This document shows, one piece after another, positions 27,519-34,763 of a stretch of 64,000 nt of DNA. The notes beneath the pieces are model-generated. The model ran no database searches. It was not told the origin of the DNA and saw nothing but the letters and a program-made list of their open reading frames with translations. The position numbers were made by a program, and so were the translations under genes. The DNA is from an uncultured Alphaproteobacteria bacterium (GTDB lineage: Bacteria > Pseudomonadota > Alphaproteobacteria > HIMB59 > GCA-002718135): assembly GCA_902614375.1 (NCBI GenBank), contig CACMKZ010000005.1, forward strand, positions 16,001-80,000, read 5' to 3'. The stretch's first letter is position 1. Each line of letters opens with the position of its first letter.

Positions 27519-28405
27519 TGGACTGGGATAAATTAAAATCATTTTACGAAATTGCAATCTCAAGAAGCATTTCAAAGGCAAGTGCCAAACTAAATATTAG
27601 TCAATCTGCGCTTAGTAGACAAATACAAGATCTTGAATACGATTTAAAGACACCTTTATTTATAAGGCATCAAAAAGGTGTAAGGTTAACTGAGCAAGGT
27701 GAAAATTTATTTAATACTGTAAATCAAATTAATTTTTCAATTTCTGATTTTGAAAAAAAATTATTAGATAAAAAAACTAAACCAGTAGGAAAATTAACCG
27801 TAAGCACAACTGTTGGTTTTGGATCAGCATGGCTCACGCCAAGAATAACTAAATTTGCTAATCAATATCCAGAGATAGATGTAAATTTAATCATGAGTGA
27901 TGAAGAAGTTGATTTATCTGCAAGAGTTGCTGATGTTGCAGTTAGAGTAAAGAAGCCAACACAGGCAAATTTAATTTTTAAAAAATTTGTTAATTTTCAT
28001 AACCACATTTACGGTTCTTCAGATTACTTACAAAAAAGTGGAATACCAAGAAATGTAAATGATTTAGATAAACATGATTTAATTTGCTTTGGAGCTGGAT
28101 TACCTTCTCCTGTTTCTAATATTGATTGGATATTAAAAATTGGAAAAGAAGGAACAAAAAGACGACCTAAATTTAGAGTAAATAGTATTTACGCGATGTC
28201 ACTTGCAATTGAAAAAGGTGGCGGTTTAGCATCTTTACCTGATTACATGGTTGCTGACAAACCTCAGCTTATACGTGTTCTACCAAACCTAGAAGGTCCA
28301 TCATATCAAACATACTTTGTTTATTCTGAATCTTTTAAAAACGATAGAAGACTTGAAGTTTTTAGGGATTTTTTATTTAATGAAGCTAAAGATTGGCATT
28401 ATTAG
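27518..28405 (+). CDS. LysR family transcriptional regulator
   Basis: A 295-residue regulator with an N-terminal winged helix-turn-helix (SFYEIAISRSISKASAKLNI, then SQSALSRQIQDLE) and a C-terminal periplasmic-binding-like effector domain (GFGSAWLTPRITKFANQYPE). Effector and targets are unknown. Unlike many LysR genes it is not divergent from its neighbour; it is coupled to rpe by one base and is followed by a separate promoter. Confidence 0.9.
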   Translation: MDWDKLKSFYEIAISRSISKASAKLNISQSALSRQIQDLEYDLKTPLFIRHQKGVRLTEQGENLFNTVNQINFSISDFEKKLLDKKTKPVGKLTVSTTVGFGSAWLTPRITKFANQYPEIDVNLIMSDEEVDLSARVADVAVRVKKPTQANLIFKKFVNFHNHIYGSSDYLQKSGIPRNVNDLDKHDLICFGAGLPSPVSNIDWILKIGKEGTKRRPKFRVNSIYAMSLAIEKGGGLASLPDYMVADKPQLIRVLPNLEGPSYQTYFVYSESFKNDRRLEVFRDFLFNEAKDWHY

Positions 28406-28408
28406 TCT

Positions 28409-28436
28409 TTGACTTAATTTTTTATTTTTGTATACC
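28409..28436 (+). promoter_or_regulatory. candidate promoter for the 27-residue ORF
   Basis: TTGACT at 28409-28414 (five of six consensus bases) and TATACC at 28431-28436 (four of six), separated by 16 bases. Transcription would start about 28442, only some six bases before the ATG at 28448, so the mRNA would be nearly leaderless. This is one of the better -35 matches in the window. Confidence 0.5.
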
Positions 28437-28447
28437 GTATCTACATT

Positions 28448-28531
28448 ATGGGATATCCAAAAAAACATAGAGGCAGACGTAAAAGAGGCTCTAAATATAG
28501 AAGAAACAAAAAGCGTCAAAAGAAGAAATAA
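28448..28531 (+). CDS. 27-residue extremely basic protein
   Basis: ATG to TAA encodes 27 residues, of which 16 are Lys or Arg (nine K, seven R), plus one His. It begins MGYPKKHRGRRKRGSKYRR and ends in KKK. Codons GGC and CGT, uncommon in this AT-rich sequence, occur in it. It has its own promoter-like hexamers and a hairpin plus T-run straight after, so it looks like a separate small transcript. Size and charge recall tiny ribosomal proteins such as bTHX or bS22, with a loose RGxxxRG(S/T)..KYR likeness to bTHX; that link is inference from very low-complexity sequence. Confidence 0.6.
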   Translation: MGYPKKHRGRRKRGSKYRRNKKRQKKK

Positions 28532-28552
28532 TTAATACCTACCTTCTTTTTT
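28518..28552 (+). terminator. terminator-like hairpin at the end of the 27-residue ORF
   Basis: AAAAGAAG (28518-28525) pairs with CTTCTTTT (28543-28550), followed by two more T. The stem is eight base pairs but AT-rich and the loop is long (17 bases), so it is a weak intrinsic terminator candidate. It starts inside the last codons of the small ORF. Confidence 0.4.
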
Positions 28553-28580
28553 AAAATTTAATTGAACATATATATATATA

Positions 28581-29582
28581 ATGTTTAAATTTTTCACTGA
28601 ACCAAAATGGTATGTATGGGCTTATGTAGGCTCAGTAGTAATTCTTACTTCTATATGGGTCCAAGTTCAGATTGATGTTCAGATCAACGAATGGTTTGGT
28701 GAATTTTATGATATGATCCAAAAAGCACTTGGGACACCAAATGCTATAACTATGCAAGAATACATGGGTGCTTTATTTAGTTTTGCTCAACTTGCTGCTA
28801 TTTCAATTGCATTAGGACTAGCAATTTCATTCCTAACTTCCCATTTTCTTTTTAGATGGAGAACAGCAATGGTTGAGTGGTACCATAGTGTTTATGATCA
28901 AGCCAGAACTATCGAAGGTGCAAGTCAAAGGGTGCAGGAAGATACAATAAAGTTTAGTAGAATTATGGAAGGTCTTGGAACCAGTTTAATTGAATCTGTT
29001 CTAGTATTAGTAGAGTTCTTCCCTCTCTTAATGACTCTATCAGTTGGTATACCAATCTTGTGGTTTGGTGATTGGCAGTACGGTTTAGTGTCTGGGGCAT
29101 TTATATGGGCTGTCGGTGGTACAATTTTAATGATTGTACTAGCATGGTTACTAAGACTAGTTGGTATTGAATATGATCTTCAAAAAAAAGAAGCTGCTTA
29201 TAGAAAAATTCTAGTTATTGCTGAAGATGATGGAAGTATTAGGCCTAAATCTTTAGAAGAACTTTTTCAAGGCGTTAGAGAAATTCACTTCAAAAGTTAT
29301 TTGTACTATCTTTATTTTAGTATTGGAAGATTAGCTTATCTACAAGCTAATGTTCTTGCTGCTTACATTTTTTTAGCACCAGCAATTGTGGCTGGAGTAA
29401 TGACACTTGGTGTTATGCAACAAATTATAAGAGCGTTCGGAAGAGTAGAAGGTTCACTTCAATATTTATTCAGAGCATGGCCTACAATTATAGAACTTGC
29501 TAGTGTCTATAAAAGATTAAGAGAATTTGAGAATAAAATAGAAAAAAACATTCAGGATGAAAAAACTGGTATAGTACGTTAG
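28581..29582 (+). CDS. SbmA/BacA-like inner-membrane transporter
   Basis: A 333-residue multi-helix protein of the SbmA/BacA family, proton-driven importers of peptides and related compounds without their own ATPase. Recognisable parts are the start FFTEPKWYVWAYVGSVVIL, the EGASQRVQEDTIKFSRIMEG segment near 113, and the conserved end FRAWPTIIELASVYKRLREFE. It is shorter than E. coli SbmA (about 400). Its TAG overlaps the GTG start of fxsA. BacA here is the peptide transporter, distinct from UppP/BacA at 30846. Confidence 0.82.
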   Translation: MFKFFTEPKWYVWAYVGSVVILTSIWVQVQIDVQINEWFGEFYDMIQKALGTPNAITMQEYMGALFSFAQLAAISIALGLAISFLTSHFLFRWRTAMVEWYHSVYDQARTIEGASQRVQEDTIKFSRIMEGLGTSLIESVLVLVEFFPLLMTLSVGIPILWFGDWQYGLVSGAFIWAVGGTILMIVLAWLLRLVGIEYDLQKKEAAYRKILVIAEDDGSIRPKSLEELFQGVREIHFKSYLYYLYFSIGRLAYLQANVLAAYIFLAPAIVAGVMTLGVMQQIIRAFGRVEGSLQYLFRAWPTIIELASVYKRLREFENKIEKNIQDEKTGIVR

Positions 29583-29941
29583 TGATTTTTCTAGCATTTA
29601 TTATTATTCCAATAATAGAAATAAGCATTTTTATAACAATTGGTTCCAATATTGGAATTTTAAATACTATCGCAATCATACTAACTACTGCTTTAGTGGG
29701 AATATTTCTTGTTCGTAGACAAGGAATAAAATTATTATTTGATGCACAACGAAATTTATCGCAAGGTGTAATGCCCACCGAAGAAATAAAGGGAGGTATT
29801 TTCTTATTAATATCAGGATTACTTTTAATTACTCCTGGCTTCTTTACTGATTGTATTGGTTTTGCTGTCTTCTTAAAACCTGTTCAGAATTTAATTGCTA
29901 ATCAAGCCAAAAAATATTTTAACTCACGTATTCGTTATTAA
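29582..29941 (+). CDS. fxsA: FxsA family membrane protein
   Basis: A 119-residue cytoplasmic-membrane protein known in E. coli as a suppressor of F exclusion of phage T7. It has about three to four hydrophobic segments, the IIIPIIEISIFITIGSNIG opening, TALVGIFLVRRQG near 40 and the family hallmark LLLITPGFFTDCIGF near 80. It starts with GTG overlapping the upstream stop. Its last 18 bases overlap the convergent DapA-like gene. Confidence 0.88.
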   Translation: MIFLAFIIIPIIEISIFITIGSNIGILNTIAIILTTALVGIFLVRRQGIKLLFDAQRNLSQGVMPTEEIKGGIFLLISGLLLITPGFFTDCIGFAVFLKPVQNLIANQAKKYFNSRIRY

Positions 29942-30853
29942 CGGATCTATTTTTTTTACTAATTCTTTTAATATTAATACTAATTTTTGATTTGCAGGAT
30001 CTTCAATTTTTTTAAGTGGAGGTAAAACAATATTCCAATCAGGAATATTATCAACAATTGAAAAATATGCTTTCATTAAACTTATTGGTTCATGGGAAGT
30101 AATAACATGACGAATTTGTTGGAGTAGATTTTGTAAATCTGCAAAATTTTTAATGCTACTCTCATTTTTATGATTTTTTAATATGAAGCTGAGTAATTTA
30201 CCACATACATTAGCACCAGCTGTAATTGCTCCTGCTCCTCCTCGCTTACATATATTTAATGCTAAACTATCATGACCACAAAATACGGCAAAATCATTAA
30301 AATATTTTATAACTTTCATCATTCTATCACTGTCCCCGCTTGAATCCTTTAATCCAACGACGTTATTCGGATAAAGTTTTAATAAAATTTCAATCATCTT
30401 AAAATCAATTGATACGTTAGAATTTTGAGGGATATGATACAAAACATATTGTAAATCACTTTCACCTACTCTTTCAATAATATTTCGATAATAATTTATG
30501 ACACCTTCATTTGTAACATTCTTATAATAAAAGGGAGGAAGTAAAAGAACAGCTTTAACTTTGTGACTAGCAGCATGTTTAGTCATATCAATTGCATCAT
30601 TTAAGGATGAAGATCCTGTTCCAGGCATAAGGATATTAGGATCGATACGATTTGAAACTAGAAAATCCAGATGATCTTTTTTTTCTTGAACTGAAAAACT
30701 ATTTGCTTCTCCAGTAGTACCAAATATTGCGAGACCGTCATGACCTTGTCTCATTAAATATTGGCAATGACGAAGATAGAGATCTTTGTTAATTGATAAA
30801 TCATTTTTTACAGGTGTTAGTGCAGCGCTAAAAACCCCAGATATTTTATGCAT
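29924..30853 (-). CDS. DapA/NanA-family lyase, substrate unknown
   Basis: A 309-residue TIM-barrel Schiff-base lyase. It has GTTGEANSFSVQEKKDHLDF near 45, the catalytic Tyr in YVLYHIPQNSN near 137, and the Schiff-base Lys in VVGLKDSSGDSDRM near 168. Divergence from canonical DapA (for example GEANSFS) suggests another 2-keto acid aldolase or lyase and not lysine synthesis, but this is inference. Its start overlaps the uppP tail by eight bases. Confidence 0.85.
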   Translation of the reverse strand: MHKISGVFSAALTPVKNDLSINKDLYLRHCQYLMRQGHDGLAIFGTTGEANSFSVQEKKDHLDFLVSNRIDPNILMPGTGSSSLNDAIDMTKHAASHKVKAVLLLPPFYYKNVTNEGVINYYRNIIERVGESDLQYVLYHIPQNSNVSIDFKMIEILLKLYPNNVVGLKDSSGDSDRMMKVIKYFNDFAVFCGHDSLALNICKRGGAGAITAGANVCGKLLSFILKNHKNESSIKNFADLQNLLQQIRHVITSHEPISLMKAYFSIVDNIPDWNIVLPPLKKIEDPANQKLVLILKELVKKIDPLITNT

Positions 30854-31631
30854 AAAAATACAATAAGATAAATCCTAGTAAAACTCTATAAATAATAAAA
30901 ATATTAAAGGTTGAAATTTGTATTATTCGCATCATGATGTTAATTGATACTAGAGCAGTAATACACGAAACGATTGCTGCAAATAATGATTGGTATAAAT
31001 TTATATTTTCATTAGCACTGCTCATTAAATCGAAACTTGTTAAAACTAAGGATGCTAAAATAATCGGGATAGATAAGAGCATAGAAAAAATTGCTGCAGA
31101 TGATCGATTAAACCCTAAAAAACGTGCTCCAGTAATCGTAACACCTGCTCTACTTGCTCCAGGTATAAAGGCCAGCACCTGAAATACACCTATGATAAAA
31201 GCCTGCACATAACTCATATTCTCCCAGGAAGATAATTTCATCTTAAAATGATCTGCTATAAATAATAGAGCAGCAAAAACAACACTTGTCACTGCTACAA
31301 CCTTGATATCTCGAAAATATAATTGAACAAAATCAAAAATAAAAAATCCCACTATAACCGCAGGTATTGTTGCGATAATAATTTTAATTAAATTATCATT
31401 TTGAGAAAGCTGGAAAGAAAAAAAACTCTTAATTAATGATGTTATATGAGATCTTAAATAAATTATAACAGCTAATAAAGTTCCAACATGAACAGCAACA
31501 TCAGTAAAAAGACCTTGATCTTGCCAACTGGTTAATTGTGATACAAGAACTAAATGCCCAGAAGAACTAACTGGTAAAAATTCAGTAAAGCCTTGGACAA
31601 TACCAATAATAAAATATTGAAGTTCAAACAT
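30846..31631 (-). CDS. uppP: undecaprenyl-diphosphatase
   Basis: Inner-membrane enzyme that recycles undecaprenyl diphosphate for peptidoglycan and LPS synthesis. The 261 residues carry GIVQGFTEFLPVSSSGHLVL at the N-terminus and the phosphatase-like loop IPGASRAGVTITGARFLGF near 157, where the usual SRSG is SRAG. Multiple hydrophobic helices are evident. Its start overlaps the sbcB stop by one base. Confidence 0.94.
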   Translation of the reverse strand: MFELQYFIIGIVQGFTEFLPVSSSGHLVLVSQLTSWQDQGLFTDVAVHVGTLLAVIIYLRSHITSLIKSFFSFQLSQNDNLIKIIIATIPAVIVGFFIFDFVQLYFRDIKVVAVTSVVFAALLFIADHFKMKLSSWENMSYVQAFIIGVFQVLAFIPGASRAGVTITGARFLGFNRSSAAIFSMLLSIPIILASLVLTSFDLMSSANENINLYQSLFAAIVSCITALVSINIMMRIIQISTFNIFIIYRVLLGFILLYFYA

Positions 31632-33142
31632 TAACCAAAGATTATTTTGCTCAATTCTTTACCACTCGGAAGGGGTTCAGCATTTTTATTAGAAAAATAT
31701 TTCTCCATAAAATTTAAATACACATTGTAATCTTTTAAAATTTGCATTTTTTGAGCTTTATTTTCATCATCACTATCTTCCATTTTAACTAATTCGGTGT
31801 CAGTTTGAGACATTGCTTCTGGTATCGTTGTAAAAGGTCTTTCTTGGTTAATAACTAACCTTTCATATAATTCTCGGTGAACCATTTTAAAATCTTCTTT
31901 TGATAGGGTTTTTGGACTTTCATCAAATATAAGTCTTTTTAAAATAAAGTTTGCTCTTGGCTCCTTGATTGAAAGAGCAATTTTATATTTTTCATTCCAG
32001 TCATTCTGTTCATGAAATTTAGCTATTTCTGTTGATTGTTTAAAATCAAGAAAAGCATTTGCTGCACTTTCAGGAAATACATTATCTTGAGATTTTTCAT
32101 CCTCTTTTTCAATACGTCTGTCAATTTCCATAAGTTTAAACTTGTCTGCTAAATCTTTATTTTTGAATACTATTTTAGCTCTTTCATTTAGTACATTAGA
32201 ACCAATCTCATCGTATGGCTCATAATTAGAAGCAATTTTACCTGGCAGAATAATTGGATGCTGATTGGTAATTACGTATCTATTTTTTCTTTTGATCAGT
32301 TTTTTAAATTCCTCAGAATTAGCTTCTAGTAATGGTGTTGGATCATGAGCTAAATCGATTGTGTGAAACCAACCATTATATTGAGATTCACATACCATCG
32401 ACAAGGCTTGAAGTTTAATTCTTCCCCCAAAACTCGTCATAAAACAAAAACCTTTATTTTTATTTATATATTCAATGGCATCTTCTTTACTCATTGTCAT
32501 TTGAAGCTGATTCCAATTAGTAGTGTCTGCTTCGTTAATATATTTTGTCAGAGCAATTGATGTCTTAACATCTGAAAATGCATCGTGAGCAAATTCAACA
32601 GGCAAGTTGTTCATCTCTGCAATTTTTTCTAATTTAAAACTAGGATTACCTCTTTCTGTTAAAGGTGTTTTTATACTTGATGGGTTGATGGCATATAAAC
32701 CTCTCGCTAAATTTAATGTATCACCCCTACTCTTTCTTGTTACATAAGGATAAAACATATGACTAAACAAATTGTATTCGAGAACAGATTCATCAAATTC
32801 CATTATATTATGACCAATAAAAGTAGAACTTGGATCATCTTTTTTCCATTCATCAAAAGTTTCATTAATTTTTTTCATTAATTCGTAAGATGATTGAGAG
32901 GCATCTAGTGCCTCTCTCATACCTTTAAGTGTTGTTATTAATGCACCTGGTTGAGAAATTACTGATGTTCGAGGTCTGCAGAACTCATTCATATTTTGAT
33001 TTGTTTGATTAAACTTGGAGTCAGTAACTATTGCAGCAATTTGCATTATCTGCTCCCATTTGGGAGTAGTGCCAAAAGCAGTTGGATATTCTTTCTTACC
33101 TCTTCCTGATGTTTCTAAATCGTAAAATATATATTTTGACAC
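31631..33142 (-). CDS. sbcB: exodeoxyribonuclease I
   Basis: DEDDh 3'-5' single-strand DNA exonuclease used in mismatch repair and recombination. The acidic residues lie in FYDLETSGRGKKE near 5, GHNIMEFDESVLEY near 108 and the His/Asp motif EFAHDAFSDVKTSIALTKY near 183. The 503-residue length with an SH3-like/helical C-terminal half matches ExoI. The family is common in gammaproteobacteria and patchier in alphaproteobacteria. Confidence 0.92.
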   Translation of the reverse strand: MSKYIFYDLETSGRGKKEYPTAFGTTPKWEQIMQIAAIVTDSKFNQTNQNMNEFCRPRTSVISQPGALITTLKGMREALDASQSSYELMKKINETFDEWKKDDPSSTFIGHNIMEFDESVLEYNLFSHMFYPYVTRKSRGDTLNLARGLYAINPSSIKTPLTERGNPSFKLEKIAEMNNLPVEFAHDAFSDVKTSIALTKYINEADTTNWNQLQMTMSKEDAIEYINKNKGFCFMTSFGGRIKLQALSMVCESQYNGWFHTIDLAHDPTPLLEANSEEFKKLIKRKNRYVITNQHPIILPGKIASNYEPYDEIGSNVLNERAKIVFKNKDLADKFKLMEIDRRIEKEDEKSQDNVFPESAANAFLDFKQSTEIAKFHEQNDWNEKYKIALSIKEPRANFILKRLIFDESPKTLSKEDFKMVHRELYERLVINQERPFTTIPEAMSQTDTELVKMEDSDDENKAQKMQILKDYNVYLNFMEKYFSNKNAEPLPSGKELSKIIFG

Positions 33143-33174
33143 TGATAAGTAACCCTATTGGTATTTATAGACTA

Positions 33175-33354
33175 TTAATTATCTCTTTTGGACCAATAAA
33201 AATGATAGAAAAGAGTAGCTGCGATAGCAACAAAAAGAGAGATAAAGGCTACGTAAATTATAGTTGCGATTGCCCAGTAAGCTACGGCTATTAAAAGACC
33301 AATTGCTGTTATCCCAGCCCAAAAATAGATCAGTCTTTCTAAAAATAATTGCAT
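33175..33354 (-). CDS. 59-residue protein with two membrane helices
   Basis: A small hydrophobic protein from ATG 33354 (MQLFLERLIYF); a TTG six codons upstream is the alternative. Two hydrophobic segments (about 9-30 and 31-52) are followed by HFYWSKRDN. No family is recognised. It is 21 bases downstream of rbsK and 32 bases upstream of sbcB on the same strand, so it is likely part of that transcript. Confidence 0.55.
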   Translation of the reverse strand: MQLFLERLIYFWAGITAIGLLIAVAYWAIATIIYVAFISLFVAIAATLFYHFYWSKRDN

Positions 33355-33375
33355 AATGATTTTATTATACAATAA

Positions 33376-34290
33376 TTATAGAAGTTTTTCAATTTCCTCA
33401 CGAGAAGGCATAGAATTTGCCGTACCAATTTTAGTCGTTGATAAGCCAGCTGTAGCACTTGCAAATTTTAAAGCATCTTTAATATTTTGACCCTCAGTAA
33501 GCGCTGCAGCAAAACCTGCATTGAAAGCATCGCCAGCACCGGTTGTATCAACTACTGGATTTGAAAAATTAGCTACAGGTAAAGAAAATTTTTCTTCATT
33601 GTTGGCAAAAAAAGCTCCTTTTTCTCCAAGGGTAATAACGACATTTTTAATTCCTTTTTCTATTAATTGCATTGCAGCTTTTTCAGCATCCTCATGAGTT
33701 TCAACATTGTGATCAACATAAAAACTTGCTTCTGTTTCATTTGGTGTAAAATAATCAATCATAGAAAATAAAGATTCATCTATTTCAGCTGCTGGCGCAG
33801 GATTTAAAATTGTTTTTACATTTAAACTATGTGCTTTTTTTAATGCATAAGTAACAACATCCTTTGGTGCCTCTAGTTGTGTAAGAAATATACTTGAGTT
33901 TTTAATTGCCTCTTCTGCTATATCTATATCCTCAATCGTAATTGCACCTGCTGCACCCGGAAAAACATTAATGGCATTAGCTCCAGTTCCTTCATTTACA
34001 AGTATACCTGCAGCACCAGTTGAATGATCTTTTGAAATAATAACATTGCTATAATCAACACCAGAATTTTCGTAAATTTCTGTTGCCATAGAGCCAAATT
34101 GATCATCACCAATCTTTGAAATAAAAAAAGTTTTTGCCCCAGCCTTAGACGCAGCTACAGCTTGGTTTGAACCTTTTCCACCAGGACCAATGACAAAATT
34201 TTTACCAAGAATAGTTTCTCCCTCAACAGGAATTTTTTCTCCAAAAAAAACAAGGTCAGCAACAAAAATACCAAGAATACTAATCGACAT
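33376..34290 (-). CDS. rbsK: PfkB-family ribokinase
   Basis: Phosphorylates ribose, or deoxyribose, at C5. The 304 residues show the PfkB signature GPGGKGSNQAVAASKAGA near 34, TLNPAPA-type segment (KTILNPAPAAEID) near 160, and the catalytic VVDTTGAGDAFNAGFAAAL near 250. In context with deoC and an aldehyde dehydrogenase, a deoxyribokinase role is reasonable but not shown by the sequence. It is two bases from the RbsD/FucU gene. Confidence 0.9.
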   Translation of the reverse strand: MSISILGIFVADLVFFGEKIPVEGETILGKNFVIGPGGKGSNQAVAASKAGAKTFFISKIGDDQFGSMATEIYENSGVDYSNVIISKDHSTGAAGILVNEGTGANAINVFPGAAGAITIEDIDIAEEAIKNSSIFLTQLEAPKDVVTYALKKAHSLNVKTILNPAPAAEIDESLFSMIDYFTPNETEASFYVDHNVETHEDAEKAAMQLIEKGIKNVVITLGEKGAFFANNEEKFSLPVANFSNPVVDTTGAGDAFNAGFAAALTEGQNIKDALKFASATAGLSTTKIGTANSMPSREEIEKLL

Positions 34291-34292
34291 AA

Positions 34293-34751
34293 TTATTTAT
34301 CGATTATCCAAACAGTTCCATCTGGTTTAATAACACCTTTTGTTAAAATAAAATTACAGTAAGGTCTTCTTTCACTTGTTGTAATATATGCATAGGTTGA
34401 TCTTGATTGCTTATAAAATTCTTGTCTTTCGTATGAACCTATTTTCCAATGATCTCCTGATACTTCCTTAATTGCATCAATTACTTCTTTATTAGCATCA
34501 TTAATTTCATCTGGTTGATTATCAACTTCCATTCGGTGAACAGCAAATTCTACAAAACTATCCAATGGAAAAACAGATAAAACAGCTTTCATGACAGTTG
34601 TCATATCAAGGCCGTCTAATCGGTGAACTCTATTGTGGTTCGAATGAGCAGGATAATTAATATCAGATATAACAAGTCTATCACCATGACCCATTTCTCT
34701 TAGTGTTTTTAATATATCAGGACTTAAAATAGGATCGACGTTAATTAACAT
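34293..34751 (-). CDS. RbsD/FucU family sugar mutarotase
   Basis: Interconverts ring or anomer forms of a monosaccharide before phosphorylation. The 152 residues begin with ILSPDILKTLREMGHGDRLV, containing the catalytic His of the family, and end with SERRPYCNFILTKGV (the YxN active-site region). The GHGDRLVISDINYPAHS form is nearer FucU than RbsD. It sits between ALDH16 and ribokinase, consistent with preparing a pentose for the kinase. Confidence 0.88.
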   Translation of the reverse strand: MLINVDPILSPDILKTLREMGHGDRLVISDINYPAHSNHNRVHRLDGLDMTTVMKAVLSVFPLDSFVEFAVHRMEVDNQPDEINDANKEVIDAIKEVSGDHWKIGSYERQEFYKQSRSTYAYITTSERRPYCNFILTKGVIKPDGTVWIIDK

Positions 34752-34763
34752 ATTTTTAGTATA

